A model generated the notes under the pieces. The model was not told where the DNA came from, ran no database searches, and saw only the letters and a list, made by a program, of their open reading frames with translations. A stretch of 64,000 nucleotides of DNA from Acanthococcus lagerstroemiae (lineage: Eukaryota; Arthropoda; Insecta; Hemiptera; Eriococcidae). A program made the translations under genes and the position numbers. Positions 55,501 through 64,000 of the stretch are shown piece after piece. Positions within the stretch are counted from its first letter, which is position 1, and each line of letters begins with the position of its first letter. Location of the stretch: contig JAJSSI010000010.1 in NCBI GenBank assembly GCA_031841125.1, positions 751,001 through 815,000 of the forward strand. Direction: 5' to 3'.

Positions 55501-57738
55501 CTTGGATTTATTTCACCTGTATCTATTACCAACAAGCTGTTTATTCAAAACCTGTGGAAAGAAGAAATTCAATGGGATACCGTCGTACCTACCTTGATCG
55601 CTGAAAAATTTAGTAGGCATTACAAGGATTTATCGCAACTCGAAAGTTTCACCGTCCCCAGACTTTATTCAAATTCTAAATCACGTTATTGTCTAGTCGG
55701 ATTTTGTGATGCCAGTGAAAAGGCATATTCAGCAGTAGTTTACTTGCTTTCTGAGCATAGTGCTAACAAATTTGGTTCGGTTCCTCTCTGTAGCAAAACT
55801 CGCGTCGCGCCGGTTAAACCTCTTACTATACCTAGACTAGAATTGCTCGGTGCGTTTATTCTCACGAAGCTACTTATGCGCGTAAGTAAATTGCTCAAAA
55901 TAGACAATTCAAGTGTTTACGCATTTTCGGACTCTACGATTGTTCTCGCGCGGATTAAGGGTCCTAGCGACAAGTATGAAACTTTCGTTCGTAACCGGTC
56001 TTCTTATATTGGCACTCATTTGCCATTCTCTCAATGGAATCACGTCCGCACCTCTGATAACCCAGCTGATTTATGCACGCGTGGAATTTCACCTCAAAAG
56101 TTCCTGGAACAACGCTCCTTTTGGGTCAACGGTCCGAGCTGGTTGGTTACAGATTTCAAGCTGCATGTGAGTACGGATGTCGTTATTAATTTGGAGACGG
56201 TACCGGAAACAAGTAAGTGCAAAAAGACACTCGTTGTTATTGATATCGCTTCTTTTGATTTATTGAATCAGTTTTCTTCTTATCTTAAATGCGTTAGAGT
56301 GGTCGCGTACGTTGTGAAGTTTGTTAACAATGTCAATTACTCTGGAGCCAACCGTATTGGTAAACGTATTGGCAAATCCAATGTTAATGATAATTTGATT
56401 GCGTCGGAAATGAACGAAGCCCTGAACTATTTGATTTGTGGTTCTCAGGCTCAGTTTTTTCAGAGCGAAATCGAACTTTTAACTAAAAATCTGCCACTAC
56501 CTAATCGAAGTTCATTGTTGTCGATTGATGCATTCTTGGACGACAACGGCATTTTAAGGGTCGGTGGCAGGCTCTCAAACTCCGCGTTTCCCAACAGTAT
56601 TAAGCACCCGATTGTGTTACATAAAAAATCGCGATTGCTTGAACTTTACGCCGATTACGTACATAAATGTTGTGCGCACGCTTCGCGTTTATTCTGTGTA
56701 AATTTTATCAGAAATCGTTACTGGGTTGTCGGCGGAGTTCATCAGCTTGTTAAAAAACTCATTTTTCAGTGCGTTAAGTGTGCGCGTTTTAAAGCCGAAA
56801 CTTGCAAGCAAATTATGGGCGATTTGCCTGCAGCTCGCACGTCTATTTCCCGTCCTTTCACAAACACTGGAGTCGACTTGACTGGCTTCTACGAAGTCAA
56901 GTGCACCAATCATAGAACTGGAAAAATCAACAAGGTGTACGCCGCTGTTCTTGTATGCTTTGTTACCAAGGCCGTTCACATAGAACTGGTAAATGATCTT
57001 TCCACAGATGCTTTCTTAGCCGCGCTCGAACGGTTTGTTAGTCGAAGGGGTGTACCAAACGTCATTCACTCTGACAACGCTACCAATTTTGTGGGAGCCA
57101 AGAATATAATCGACGTCAACGTGCATCGTGTCGCAGAATTTGCCGCTAACCGCCACATTCAATGGTCCTTTATACCACCACTCAGTCCACATCAAGGCGG
57201 TTTATGGGAAAGCGCGGTGAAATTGGCCAAATCCCTCTTGAAGAGGGTCATCGGAAACCAGATTATGAGCCGTGAAGAACTTAACACTGTCTTTATCAAG
57301 GTTGAGGCAATCTTGAACTCTCGACCGCTTTGTCGATCGCCCGAACCTGGACAAACTGCCTTGTCCCCTGCTCATTTCTTAGTTGGTGAACCTCTGTACG
57401 AAGTTCCTGCTCCCGAATCTGGTGAGGTGAGCTTACATCGCCGTTATCAGCTTATCAAGCAAATCACTTCCTCTTTTTGGAGGATCTGGTCTTCGTGTTA
57501 TTTGCATCAACTACAAGTTCGATCCAAATGGAAGAAAGCGCAGCCAAATATATGCGTTGGAGATGTCGTTTTGGTCAGAAATTTGAAGACCACCTCGCTG
57601 GAGTGGCCACTAGGAGTGGTCGTCAAGGTTATTCCAGATGCAAAAAACGTTGTTCGCAAGGTGGAAGTAAAGTGCGCAACAGGTGTATACTGTCGCACCA
57701 TCCAACAACTTGTTAAATTACCAGTGCATTCTAAGTAG
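52525..57738 (+). CDS. BEL/Pao gag-pol polyprotein, 1737 codons
   Basis: Domains in order: gag with DUF1759 (residues ~130-300; IVIPKFDGDLRKYHDW), zinc knuckles (~353-415), aspartic protease (~480; ALLDTCSEANLV), reverse transcriptase (~750-900; FTADVSKMYRCI, VTYGTAPASYLATK, FYMDD), RNase H-like region (~1057; GFCDASEKAYSAV), integrase zinc-binding H2C2 (~1378-1415; CVKCARF), integrase core with Asp (~1449; NTGVDLTGFY), Asp (~1514; VIHSDNATNF) and Glu (~1561; HQGGLWESAVK), and a DUF5641-type end (~1640-1735). The frame is open throughout. Two residues look wrong: the protease triad reads DTC where this lineage normally has DTG or DSG, and the knuckle reads CFNS instead of CFNC. Whether the product is fully active is therefore uncertain. 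Confidence 0.96.
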   Translation: MSLFSTDQRCRRRAIIRSFESVREILSSTLITQEDLVLARMTLKETAETVDEFFNVAVEEITKLENEKEDSQNLEDAYLDEHASLGKTLCLLRAKVGCELNKLPPAKVSDSSRSRHSILNTGFHACDSNSIAGIKVPDIVIPKFDGDLRKYHDWSTMFKNMVHENDKFEIIQKLYYLKTSLTDEAAEVLRDTPMDPNAYEDAWNEVQKTFDDKREIIACHFADIMNLNPIKETEIRQATTKISASIRGLKINGLNTEALSPMICYIVAGKLDKNLRKEWERSIKDNSRYPSVEQLNEFLKNVSHANSRVLGERSSQLKADASKSMSSKSSEKSFNQRDKKTAFNVQSTPRRIISCACCGEAHYISYCARFLEKSIADRHNFVKEKQLCFNSLRPGHRMGECRSSKCRSCAKAHHTLLHREKNPETIRSKGASPEEKSPTDTPKETAKPKPAYSGVVHTSRVCLLPSAIVLVMINEKPVKVRALLDTCSEANLVAEEFVRRNRIRLSRSSSIIAGVTSDEVHSTHSATLSIKSRFNNFCFNMSANVIPRIPYQVDDAAIGKLTTLFSDINLADSSLEYREVDLIIGVEYTNVCLLGEKRMLNHLCLEKSQFGWIVSGALNTSLGSNVQYCSLITDVETELRKFWEVEEVELPKTRHVEYDLTERHFIENVRRLANGQFSVSLPFKKDRCEVANTYRRALSALCYSEKNHPPSVRSLYSDFMKEYIELGHMERVPEAELTLPNRYYLPHHCVIRPSSLTTKLRVVFNASAKDVSGCSLNEALRIGPPIQPDLFDLLLKFRRYPVAFTADVSKMYRCIMINSEDRDMQRILWRNNPSEPVLTYRLTTVTYGTAPASYLATKCLQVLANEIRSQFPEEAEAIDSEFYMDDLMSGADTAERAIQKQRIIHKTLLEARFPLRKYTSNSAEVLKAIDQQLVDKHRILKFDAENCVSILGLQWNPIKDEFSVNVKLTPLPELATLTKRMLCSFTAKVFDPLGFISPVSITNKLFIQNLWKEEIQWDTVVPTLIAEKFSRHYKDLSQLESFTVPRLYSNSKSRYCLVGFCDASEKAYSAVVYLLSEHSANKFGSVPLCSKTRVAPVKPLTIPRLELLGAFILTKLLMRVSKLLKIDNSSVYAFSDSTIVLARIKGPSDKYETFVRNRSSYIGTHLPFSQWNHVRTSDNPADLCTRGISPQKFLEQRSFWVNGPSWLVTDFKLHVSTDVVINLETVPETSKCKKTLVVIDIASFDLLNQFSSYLKCVRVVAYVVKFVNNVNYSGANRIGKRIGKSNVNDNLIASEMNEALNYLICGSQAQFFQSEIELLTKNLPLPNRSSLLSIDAFLDDNGILRVGGRLSNSAFPNSIKHPIVLHKKSRLLELYADYVHKCCAHASRLFCVNFIRNRYWVVGGVHQLVKKLIFQCVKCARFKAETCKQIMGDLPAARTSISRPFTNTGVDLTGFYEVKCTNHRTGKINKVYAAVLVCFVTKAVHIELVNDLSTDAFLAALERFVSRRGVPNVIHSDNATNFVGAKNIIDVNVHRVAEFAANRHIQWSFIPPLSPHQGGLWESAVKLAKSLLKRVIGNQIMSREELNTVFIKVEAILNSRPLCRSPEPGQTALSPAHFLVGEPLYEVPAPESGEVSLHRRYQLIKQITSSFWRIWSSCYLHQLQVRSKWKKAQPNICVGDVVLVRNLKTTSLEWPLGVVVKVIPDAKNVVRKVEVKCATGVYCRTIQQLVKLPVHSK

Positions 57739-57831
57739 CATAGTTACCATATTGTATATTATGTTTAAGAAGGATAATTTCAGTTTATATAATTTTTGAT
57801 TTTAATGACTGTCGTCATTGGCGGGGAGCAT

Positions 57832-58007
57832 TGTTAAGATTACTTTTGCAGAGTACTGTTATCTTTAAAGATAATAATTTCCGTCGTAACTAGTTTTCGT
57901 TTGTACCTACACGTTCGATCAGTCCATAACATGTTTCGTGTACGGTCGTTTACAATACAGTTCCTTACACACTCGTCTAATGATTTTTTCGCATTTCATA
58001 ATTAACA
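57832..58007 (+). repeat. 3' LTR of the BEL element
   Basis: 176 bases, TGTTAAGATTAC to ATAATTAACA, following the polypurine tract and followed by ATTTT. Confidence 0.95.
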
Positions 58008-58176
58008 ATTTTTATTATTGAGAAACACAACAGACAATAGGCTTATGAATGAAATAAAACAAATGGAAAACGAAAACATCAACGAAAAGGAATGCGTTAA
58101 GCATCTAAACGCGCGATAAATGATAATATTGAATGACAAAAGAAGAATTGATATGAGGAAGTCATAGACAGATTCA

Positions 58177-58560
58177 TTATTCGTACATATCAACGTTCAT
58201 GAAACTTATCATTTCAGTATACTCACACTGTTTCACATTACGTAGCTCTTTTGTATGGAGGATACCCGTTAACGAAACTGTAGAAAGTCTGTTCCTCGTC
58301 TTCGTCTTATTGATGTTTATGGTGCTGAAAATACGCTCAACTGTGGCGGAAGAGTGTGGGAGCACCATGATTACTTCTACAAGTTTCATTAATAGTGGAA
58401 ATTCAGGCTCATCGTTAGCATAGCGCCGTTTATCAACCGCCTTCCAGAACTTTGCCATATCTGTCTCTCCTTCAAGAACATGACTCCACATTGTGTTATG
58501 AGAGGATCCTTTGTACAAATTATACTTCATACCGAATGACTGTGTACTAATTTCTGTTTA
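58177..58560 (-). pseudogene. hAT transposase C-terminal fragment
   Basis: The minus strand encodes MAKFWKAVDKRRYANDEPEF, PLLMKLVEVIMVLPHSSATV, ERIFSTININKTKTRNRL and a final helix (TGILHTKELRNVKQ). The LPHSSATVERIFS block is the hAT dimerisation region with the catalytic Glu, of a subfamily different from the hATs at 17 and 24-27 kb. Nothing upstream of it is recognisable, and no terminal repeat was found. Confidence 0.7.
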
Positions 58561-61500
58561 ATAGCAGTTGATCTACGCTCATAAGCATTGAACCAATCAA
58601 CTTGTATAGGAAGACCACCGTTTTGCTAGTAGTACACATCCAGTTTAATAATATTTTATTTTATCAGAACTCGTAAAACATTACGTTAATCAATAATTAG
58701 TGTTTGTGACAAGGGAAATAGAATTAGGAAGTGAGCTTTTAACCTGAATTCACGTTGGAAACTTGTTTGAGAATACTACAAATAAATTCTGAACCATAAA
58801 GTCGTTTATCGCTTACTTTCTCATTATAAAATATGTACCTTTGAATTTTCTCTTACCTCGCTGATAAAGACGATGAAATCATCTCTACCTACAACTACCG
58901 TTTATAAAAATGTACCATTAACTCACTCCTTCATTATTTTTAAGTAAACTGACAAAGTGTCGAACATATTTCAGTTTCTGAGACTTATTTCTCAACATCC
59001 AAACCCCCTGATCGAATATGAAAATTTATTATTATTAAGTAACTAATGAACAAATCGAAAAAAAAATTTCTATGAAACCTGAAAGGTTATTTTTACGTTT
59101 TAGTAGTCAACTGTATTGGTACCGATTCTTTAGTCAACTTTAATAAAAATTTATTGTGATACAACGATCTGTACGTCTCTTGAAAACTCCGTTGTGATTT
59201 TATTGTATTGCAACGTTGAACTCGTACACAGTGTGTTCTGAGTTATCGATCTGTTCTTATGACGCTAATGTAGTCTAGCTACATCAGTATTTTTAAATAA
59301 AAACGGGAAAAAAAATCTAATCTTAAATAATAAAATATAAAATAGTTACAAGAACAAGTTTTAAAAATGTGAGTAAAACACGATACAACGATATAAAAAA
59401 CTGAGTACCTAACCTAATCATGTAAAATTTTTGTGCACATACTCGTGTGTCGACTTGGTTGTTTTCAATTCAGCGCTAATTCAACTTGGAAAAAACCTAT
59501 TTTTCACATCCCTTAATCCTTCACTGATATCATTCCTAACACTGCTCTAACGTTATTTATTCGTATAATTGAGAACCATCTAGAAACTTGTCTTGTACTG
59601 TACCAAGAAAACGGCAGAGCTGAAGATGTTTCATAAGTCCTAACTTCACCACTATGTATACCAAAAATCGAAAATTTATTTTTAAGTATTACATGATGAA
59701 AATATATGATCCTCGTACTTGATTCGGAGGAAACATTAAAAATCGTACATAATACGAATGAAATGAGTTTCCAACGCGGATTCAGGTTTTGATCAAATTG
59801 TAACAAGATATTGTCTTCAACCGTGTATCATTCTCAAATGGATCGTTGAAAAATAAATTATTTGAGTGTCATACGATTTTTTCAGAACTGTACTGTATAA
59901 CGTAATTTCGTACTTCATGGTTCCCCTAAAAACGGGATACGGTATAGAAGTATCCCATCAGAGATCGGCCAATGCATACCATGTTATCCAATAAAAACAT
60001 AACGTTTTCCTTACACGAATACAAAACTATTTTATAATTTTTTGACGGTACCTTGTTGCCATTATGAAACAAAAATTTTAAAGTAAATGTACACATATAA
60101 TATTTCATACGAAAATGATAAATTTTACTCTAAGGAAAAAATTGAAGTAGCCATTCTGTCCACCAAAGGACAAACACGATAGTGAACATATTGAATACTA
60201 AATCAAACAAATATATAACACACACACTCCGTAAAATAACTCTACCGTCTCTTACGAATTTGATGAGGAATTCAAAACTGTGGGGATTAATGTACTTTTA
60301 CATTATTATTATTTGTAACCGTAGTTAATGTCCTGGCCAATTATACGTTTATCCGAATGTATTTTTCTCATCTGCATTACACGCTCGCTCCATCGAATGA
60401 CCACGAAGTTTCAACGTATTATTACTGTAGTGAATCATTTGTATTTTAGAATCTCTTTACTTTCATAAGTCTTATAATGGTAATACTCGGATAAGGAAAA
60501 TGTACTAAATAAAATTGTCCCGCAATGACGAAACGTTGTAACCAATTTGTCGAACGTATTTTTCCCTTGTGACAACGTGAAACAGAGATAATTTATGCTA
60601 TGAAAACGAGAATTCCTGATAACAGTCAACAGACTCACCCATCACAGAGAAGCTTTGGATAAATTTTACTGCAACACTCGTTCTGTCAGCTGTCGCCCTT
60701 AAAAATATGTAGTTAAGGTCTGGAGCTGTTTACCATTTTGTACTGAAGTGTGACTCATACTTTATTTGTGATGTCATAAGACAAGCTCAGACTTGTCGTT
60801 AGTTCCCCGACATAGTGGCGCCAGTGTATCTTACGTGACATGCTAAAGTGAAAATGAGAAAGGACTACCGCGTTCTGTATTTTAGGTCTTTTTTCTTCAT
60901 CGTTTCCAGCAGAGCGTTGATGTAACCCACGCCTCATGGTTGAAAGCCTAAATTATGAAAATGTAAACACCTTTTCCGATATGAATGTAAACATGGAATA
61001 TGAAATTATTTGAAGTAGACCCATCCGGAATTTTAATAAATATTAAATTATATTGTGCTCTATACATCCGCCACCGTAAAAAAAAAAAAAATACGAATTT
61101 CATACGACACTGAGAACCCGAATTATGCAGTGTGAATCTAATTTGACATTTTCGTGAAAGCATACTACGTTCCTGTCGGTAAGTATTTTCGTGTTCGCTT
61201 TTTTAATATACTGGAGAATAAGTAATTTTGAAAGTGACGAGGATTTTTTTGTTTGTTTAGAACACGCTGATTTACTTCAGAAAAGAACCTGAATTCGGAA
61301 ACTGAGCACTAGTAACTGAATGAAAAGAAAACGTAAGTACGGGTCGTAGAACTGCGTATAAAAAACTACCGAAATATTTACGTATTATAATTAGTGAATA
61401 ATACCAAAAATTTCTGTGAATGTAGACGTCCAGTTCCGTAGTCGGGTTTTATTTACGTTGGAGAAACGCGATGCTGTATCTGAATTGATTTACCGTAGTA

Positions 61501-64000
61501 TAAATGTTCATTTTCATAATCGACACCACCTGTTGCGAGATGTATGCTCATGCTACTTCAGTGAGTGTTTCCGATCGTGTATGTAACGTTAGTAACAAAC
61601 TGAATTTTCTCATTTACCGAACATTGTAGTAACAAAATAGACTTTTTTATCACTACTATATGGTGTCCACTCTCTCTAATTTGTGCAGTAGGTCGGATCT
61701 GAACAAGAACTGAGTAACCATACTCACACTTATAAGTAGCTTAGTCTGAACTGAATACGACGGTTTTTACATTTTCGAGTGTATAGGAATGATGCTTGAA
61801 AATCTTTGAGACGATTTCTAGATACTCTTTTTGTAGTATTTACCAACTGAACACGTCTTGGTTTCCTGGGGTTTCTTATTCTAAGAATGTGTGATGAAAT
61901 CCCAATTCGCGAGTGACGTTCCCAACCAATTTTATGATTGCTAGATAATGATTTTGTAGAAGTACCATACCATTTTCAAATATGATGAGATGGATAATTG
62001 TAATCGTACTAAAGTAGTTTTTAGGCTCTTGAATCTACAGAAACAACAACTAATGTGTCATAAGCAACGGCTTTACTTTGTTAAAATTATAATTCGCTAG
62101 GTTGTACATCGAATAATATAAACGAAAAAATTCGCATTAACACCCACACGCTGGGTGTATATCCGGGCCTTATATAGTACTTCCTTATATGATTATGGGT
62201 GTATAACGCGACATGAACTGAAACAAACAAAAATAATAATAATTATAATAAAATATTAGACACTTGTATCTTTCTAGATGGTTTCAGATCTATATTAATT
62301 TGTATGGTGAAAACGTGTTTTCAAAATGTTCATAACCAGAAAAATAGGAAGACATGAAATTATTCCAACCGAGGAAAAATTTCTCGTAACCGCTCGAAAC
62401 GAAGACGAACCTGATCATTGAAGGTCACCCACTAAGACGTAATATTATAGAAAATCTAGACTGATTCATTTTTTTGTATACAGAGACGTTGGTCTGTGAT
62501 ACTTATTATTAAAGTGTGGATTCTCTAGCATTTACCAAATCACAGGTTGGGGACTCGGAAATTTTTTTTATTTTGCCGATTTTAGACGTATATTCCTACA
62601 TAGAACGAAAATGATTTACATCTCACGATTCATTTAGCGATGGACGCCTCAGATTTACACAAGAAAAACATCTTGCAGGGGTTCGGAGGTTTTTTTTGTA
62701 TGTATTTGCTAAATACTGTCAAAAATATAATTTTCAGGGTCAAAAAATCTGCACTCTGCTTATTATATTTATGAGATATCTATACGTTAAATTTAAAAAC
62801 ATCATTTTTTGATTGTTGAACGGACCAATTTTACACAACGAGTGTTTAATGAAACAAAATTGCCACTCGCGACGCATTGTACGATCGATCAAAAGCAGTT
62901 TTTTGAAAAAATTAAAAAAATGAAGGTACTTACATCCATAGTAAAACACAGTAGATCCATTGTCGGGTATGGGTATTTCGTTGCCGATCACTACAGGATA
63001 ATTCGGTAAATTCTAAAAGGGCAAAAGGAATTATACGTATCTATTAGTCTCATGTAAATGGTATATCTGGGAAAAAAGAATAACAACTTAGTACTGTAAA
63101 AAAGACGAAAATAAATAATTGGTACTTACATTATTCGGTGGCATTTTTTTTTTTTCCGATTTTTTAAAAACGTAAAAATAACCTTCTTGAGTGTAAAAAA
63201 ACCATATTATAGCGCACACTTTCCTTCGATTGCAAATCGTGGTCTGATCGATCGGCATCGGTTCGAGTTGGAATTAAGCAGCGGATTTGGGCTTATCAGT
63301 TTCCATAGTGTAGGGATTTCTGTCGACTCAGCTAAAAATGGTCCCGCCAGCGTCCGTAAAATAGACGGAAATGTGTAAGCGAGCTGGAACATTTGTACCA
63401 TGATTCTGAACCTGAGGGTCACGTAAGGTATAAACCGAATCTCTTTCTTGGTGTACGACAATTTATCAGGCAGAATTCTGTACTAACGCGCAAAACGCGG
63501 ATTGTTTAGGCTTCTACTAGCTCCAATTATACTCGAACTGCTGAATTTCTCATATCTACACAAGTCCAATTTGAGACCTGACCAACTCAAAAATTCAACA
63601 GACATTCCTCGAAACAGTTACCAATCTGGTAATTTCAAAGCATCTTGAGAGGTAGTCATTCTTTTTTCCGCTCTCAGTGTATTCGTCATAATATACTCAA
63701 ATTATTTTTCCCTCTATTTTTTACACGTTTTTTCAAGTGTTCATGATTCATAAATTACCACTATGTTGTACACACTCTCAAAATTTTATGGGACAAAGTC
63801 AATAATGTAGGGTGGTTGGTGTTTTCAATGTTCACAGGTGATATTACGGACTTATACCATCTACGTCACGAATCACACATAAACCTATTTCACTCATTTC
63901 AAAAACATCTTGAGCGGTCTTTGTAATATATGTACACGATTTAGATACGTTTTCTACAGATCTCAGATTCATTTCATTTCTCTACCTATCAGATTTTAAT
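58560..64000. other. AT-rich region without recognisable features
   Basis: Over 5.4 kb I see only short, random-looking open frames, a 15-base A run (61077) and poly(T)/poly(A) tracts. No protein motif, tRNA-like fold, clear splice-bounded exon or terminal inverted repeat was found. It could be an intron or intergenic DNA; unlike the rest of the window it lacks G runs and obvious TE debris. Confidence 0.5.

Larger units (their letters stand above)
52167..58007 (+). mobile_element. Full-length BEL/Pao LTR retrotransposon
   Basis: A 5,841-base element with two 176-base LTRs, a primer-binding-site region just inside the 5' LTR (TGGTCCTCCGTGCTGG), a polypurine tract before the 3' LTR (GGCGGGGAGCA, 57820-57830) and exact 5-bp duplications (ATTTT at 52162-52166 and 58008-58012). 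It encodes one uninterrupted gag-pol ORF. LTR identity of 175/176 marks a very recent insertion; the one difference is a C/T change at a CpG. Confidence 0.97.

Noticed and set aside
62740..63461. Overlapping 60-85 codon frames near the right edge
   Set aside because: No motif, no splice borders and both strands open equally; typical of random AT-rich DNA.

Overview
This is a eukaryotic, insect-like nuclear window: AT-rich, with short GT-AG introns, no operons, and dominated by arthropod-type transposable elements. I see no convincing conserved single-copy host gene and no rRNA, tRNA or CRISPR locus. Most coding signal belongs to transposons of many superfamilies, often inserted into one another, so the window reads as an accessory, TE-rich tract. 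The last 5.4 kb (58.6-64 kb) is AT-rich and shows nothing I can annotate. Layout: 0.1-1.0 kb holds a LINE 3' end and a tRNA-derived SINE; 2.47-2.74 kb a Tigger-type MITE; 2.78-7.45 kb (minus) an apparently unbroken 12-exon P-element/THAP9-like transposase gene; 8.0-9.06 kb (minus) a decayed copy of a widespread uncharacterised animal family; 9.2-11.9 kb (minus) a broken Tigger/pogo element with terminal iterons and a 0.2 kb insertion; 12.1-14.2 kb a PIF/Harbinger element (Myb/SANT gene and nuclease, head to head); 14.4-16.9 kb (minus) a DUF4806-like gene; 16.9-20.2 kb a complete, apparently intact hAT transposon with a perfect 8-bp target duplication; 20.4-21.0 kb (minus) a tnp2-like transposase exon; 21.4-23.4 kb ends of a LINE, a second Tigger and a piggyBac element. 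From 23.7 to 27.0 kb lie two related degenerate hAT elements, one carrying two smaller hAT MITEs (one in an exon). 27.3-28.6 kb is a GC-rich probable LINE 5' region, 28.6-30.1 kb a second tnp2-like transposase pseudogene. A C2H2 zinc-finger gene spans 30.6-37.4 kb on the minus strand and is split inside one finger by a ~5.3 kb element with CCCGATTGACGAAA terminal inverted repeats that itself carries a DUF4806-like gene. From 37.6 to 49.2 kb come small candidate exons, a second Harbinger Myb fragment, a truncated Ty3/Gypsy LTR element whose LTR interrupts another exon, and many MITEs. 50.2-51.6 kb holds one LINE nested in another. 52.17-58.01 kb is a full-length, very young BEL/Pao LTR retrotransposon (LTRs differ at one of 176 positions) with a 1737-codon ORF. 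How the parts relate: autonomous elements (hAT, BEL, the P-like gene) could supply enzymes for nearby short copies; the 16.9 kb hAT and the 25.95 kb MITE share termini. Two Tigger ends carry related iterons next to the same transposase C-terminus. All family assignments rest on motifs read by eye; exon borders are inferred from splice consensus plus reading-frame continuity.
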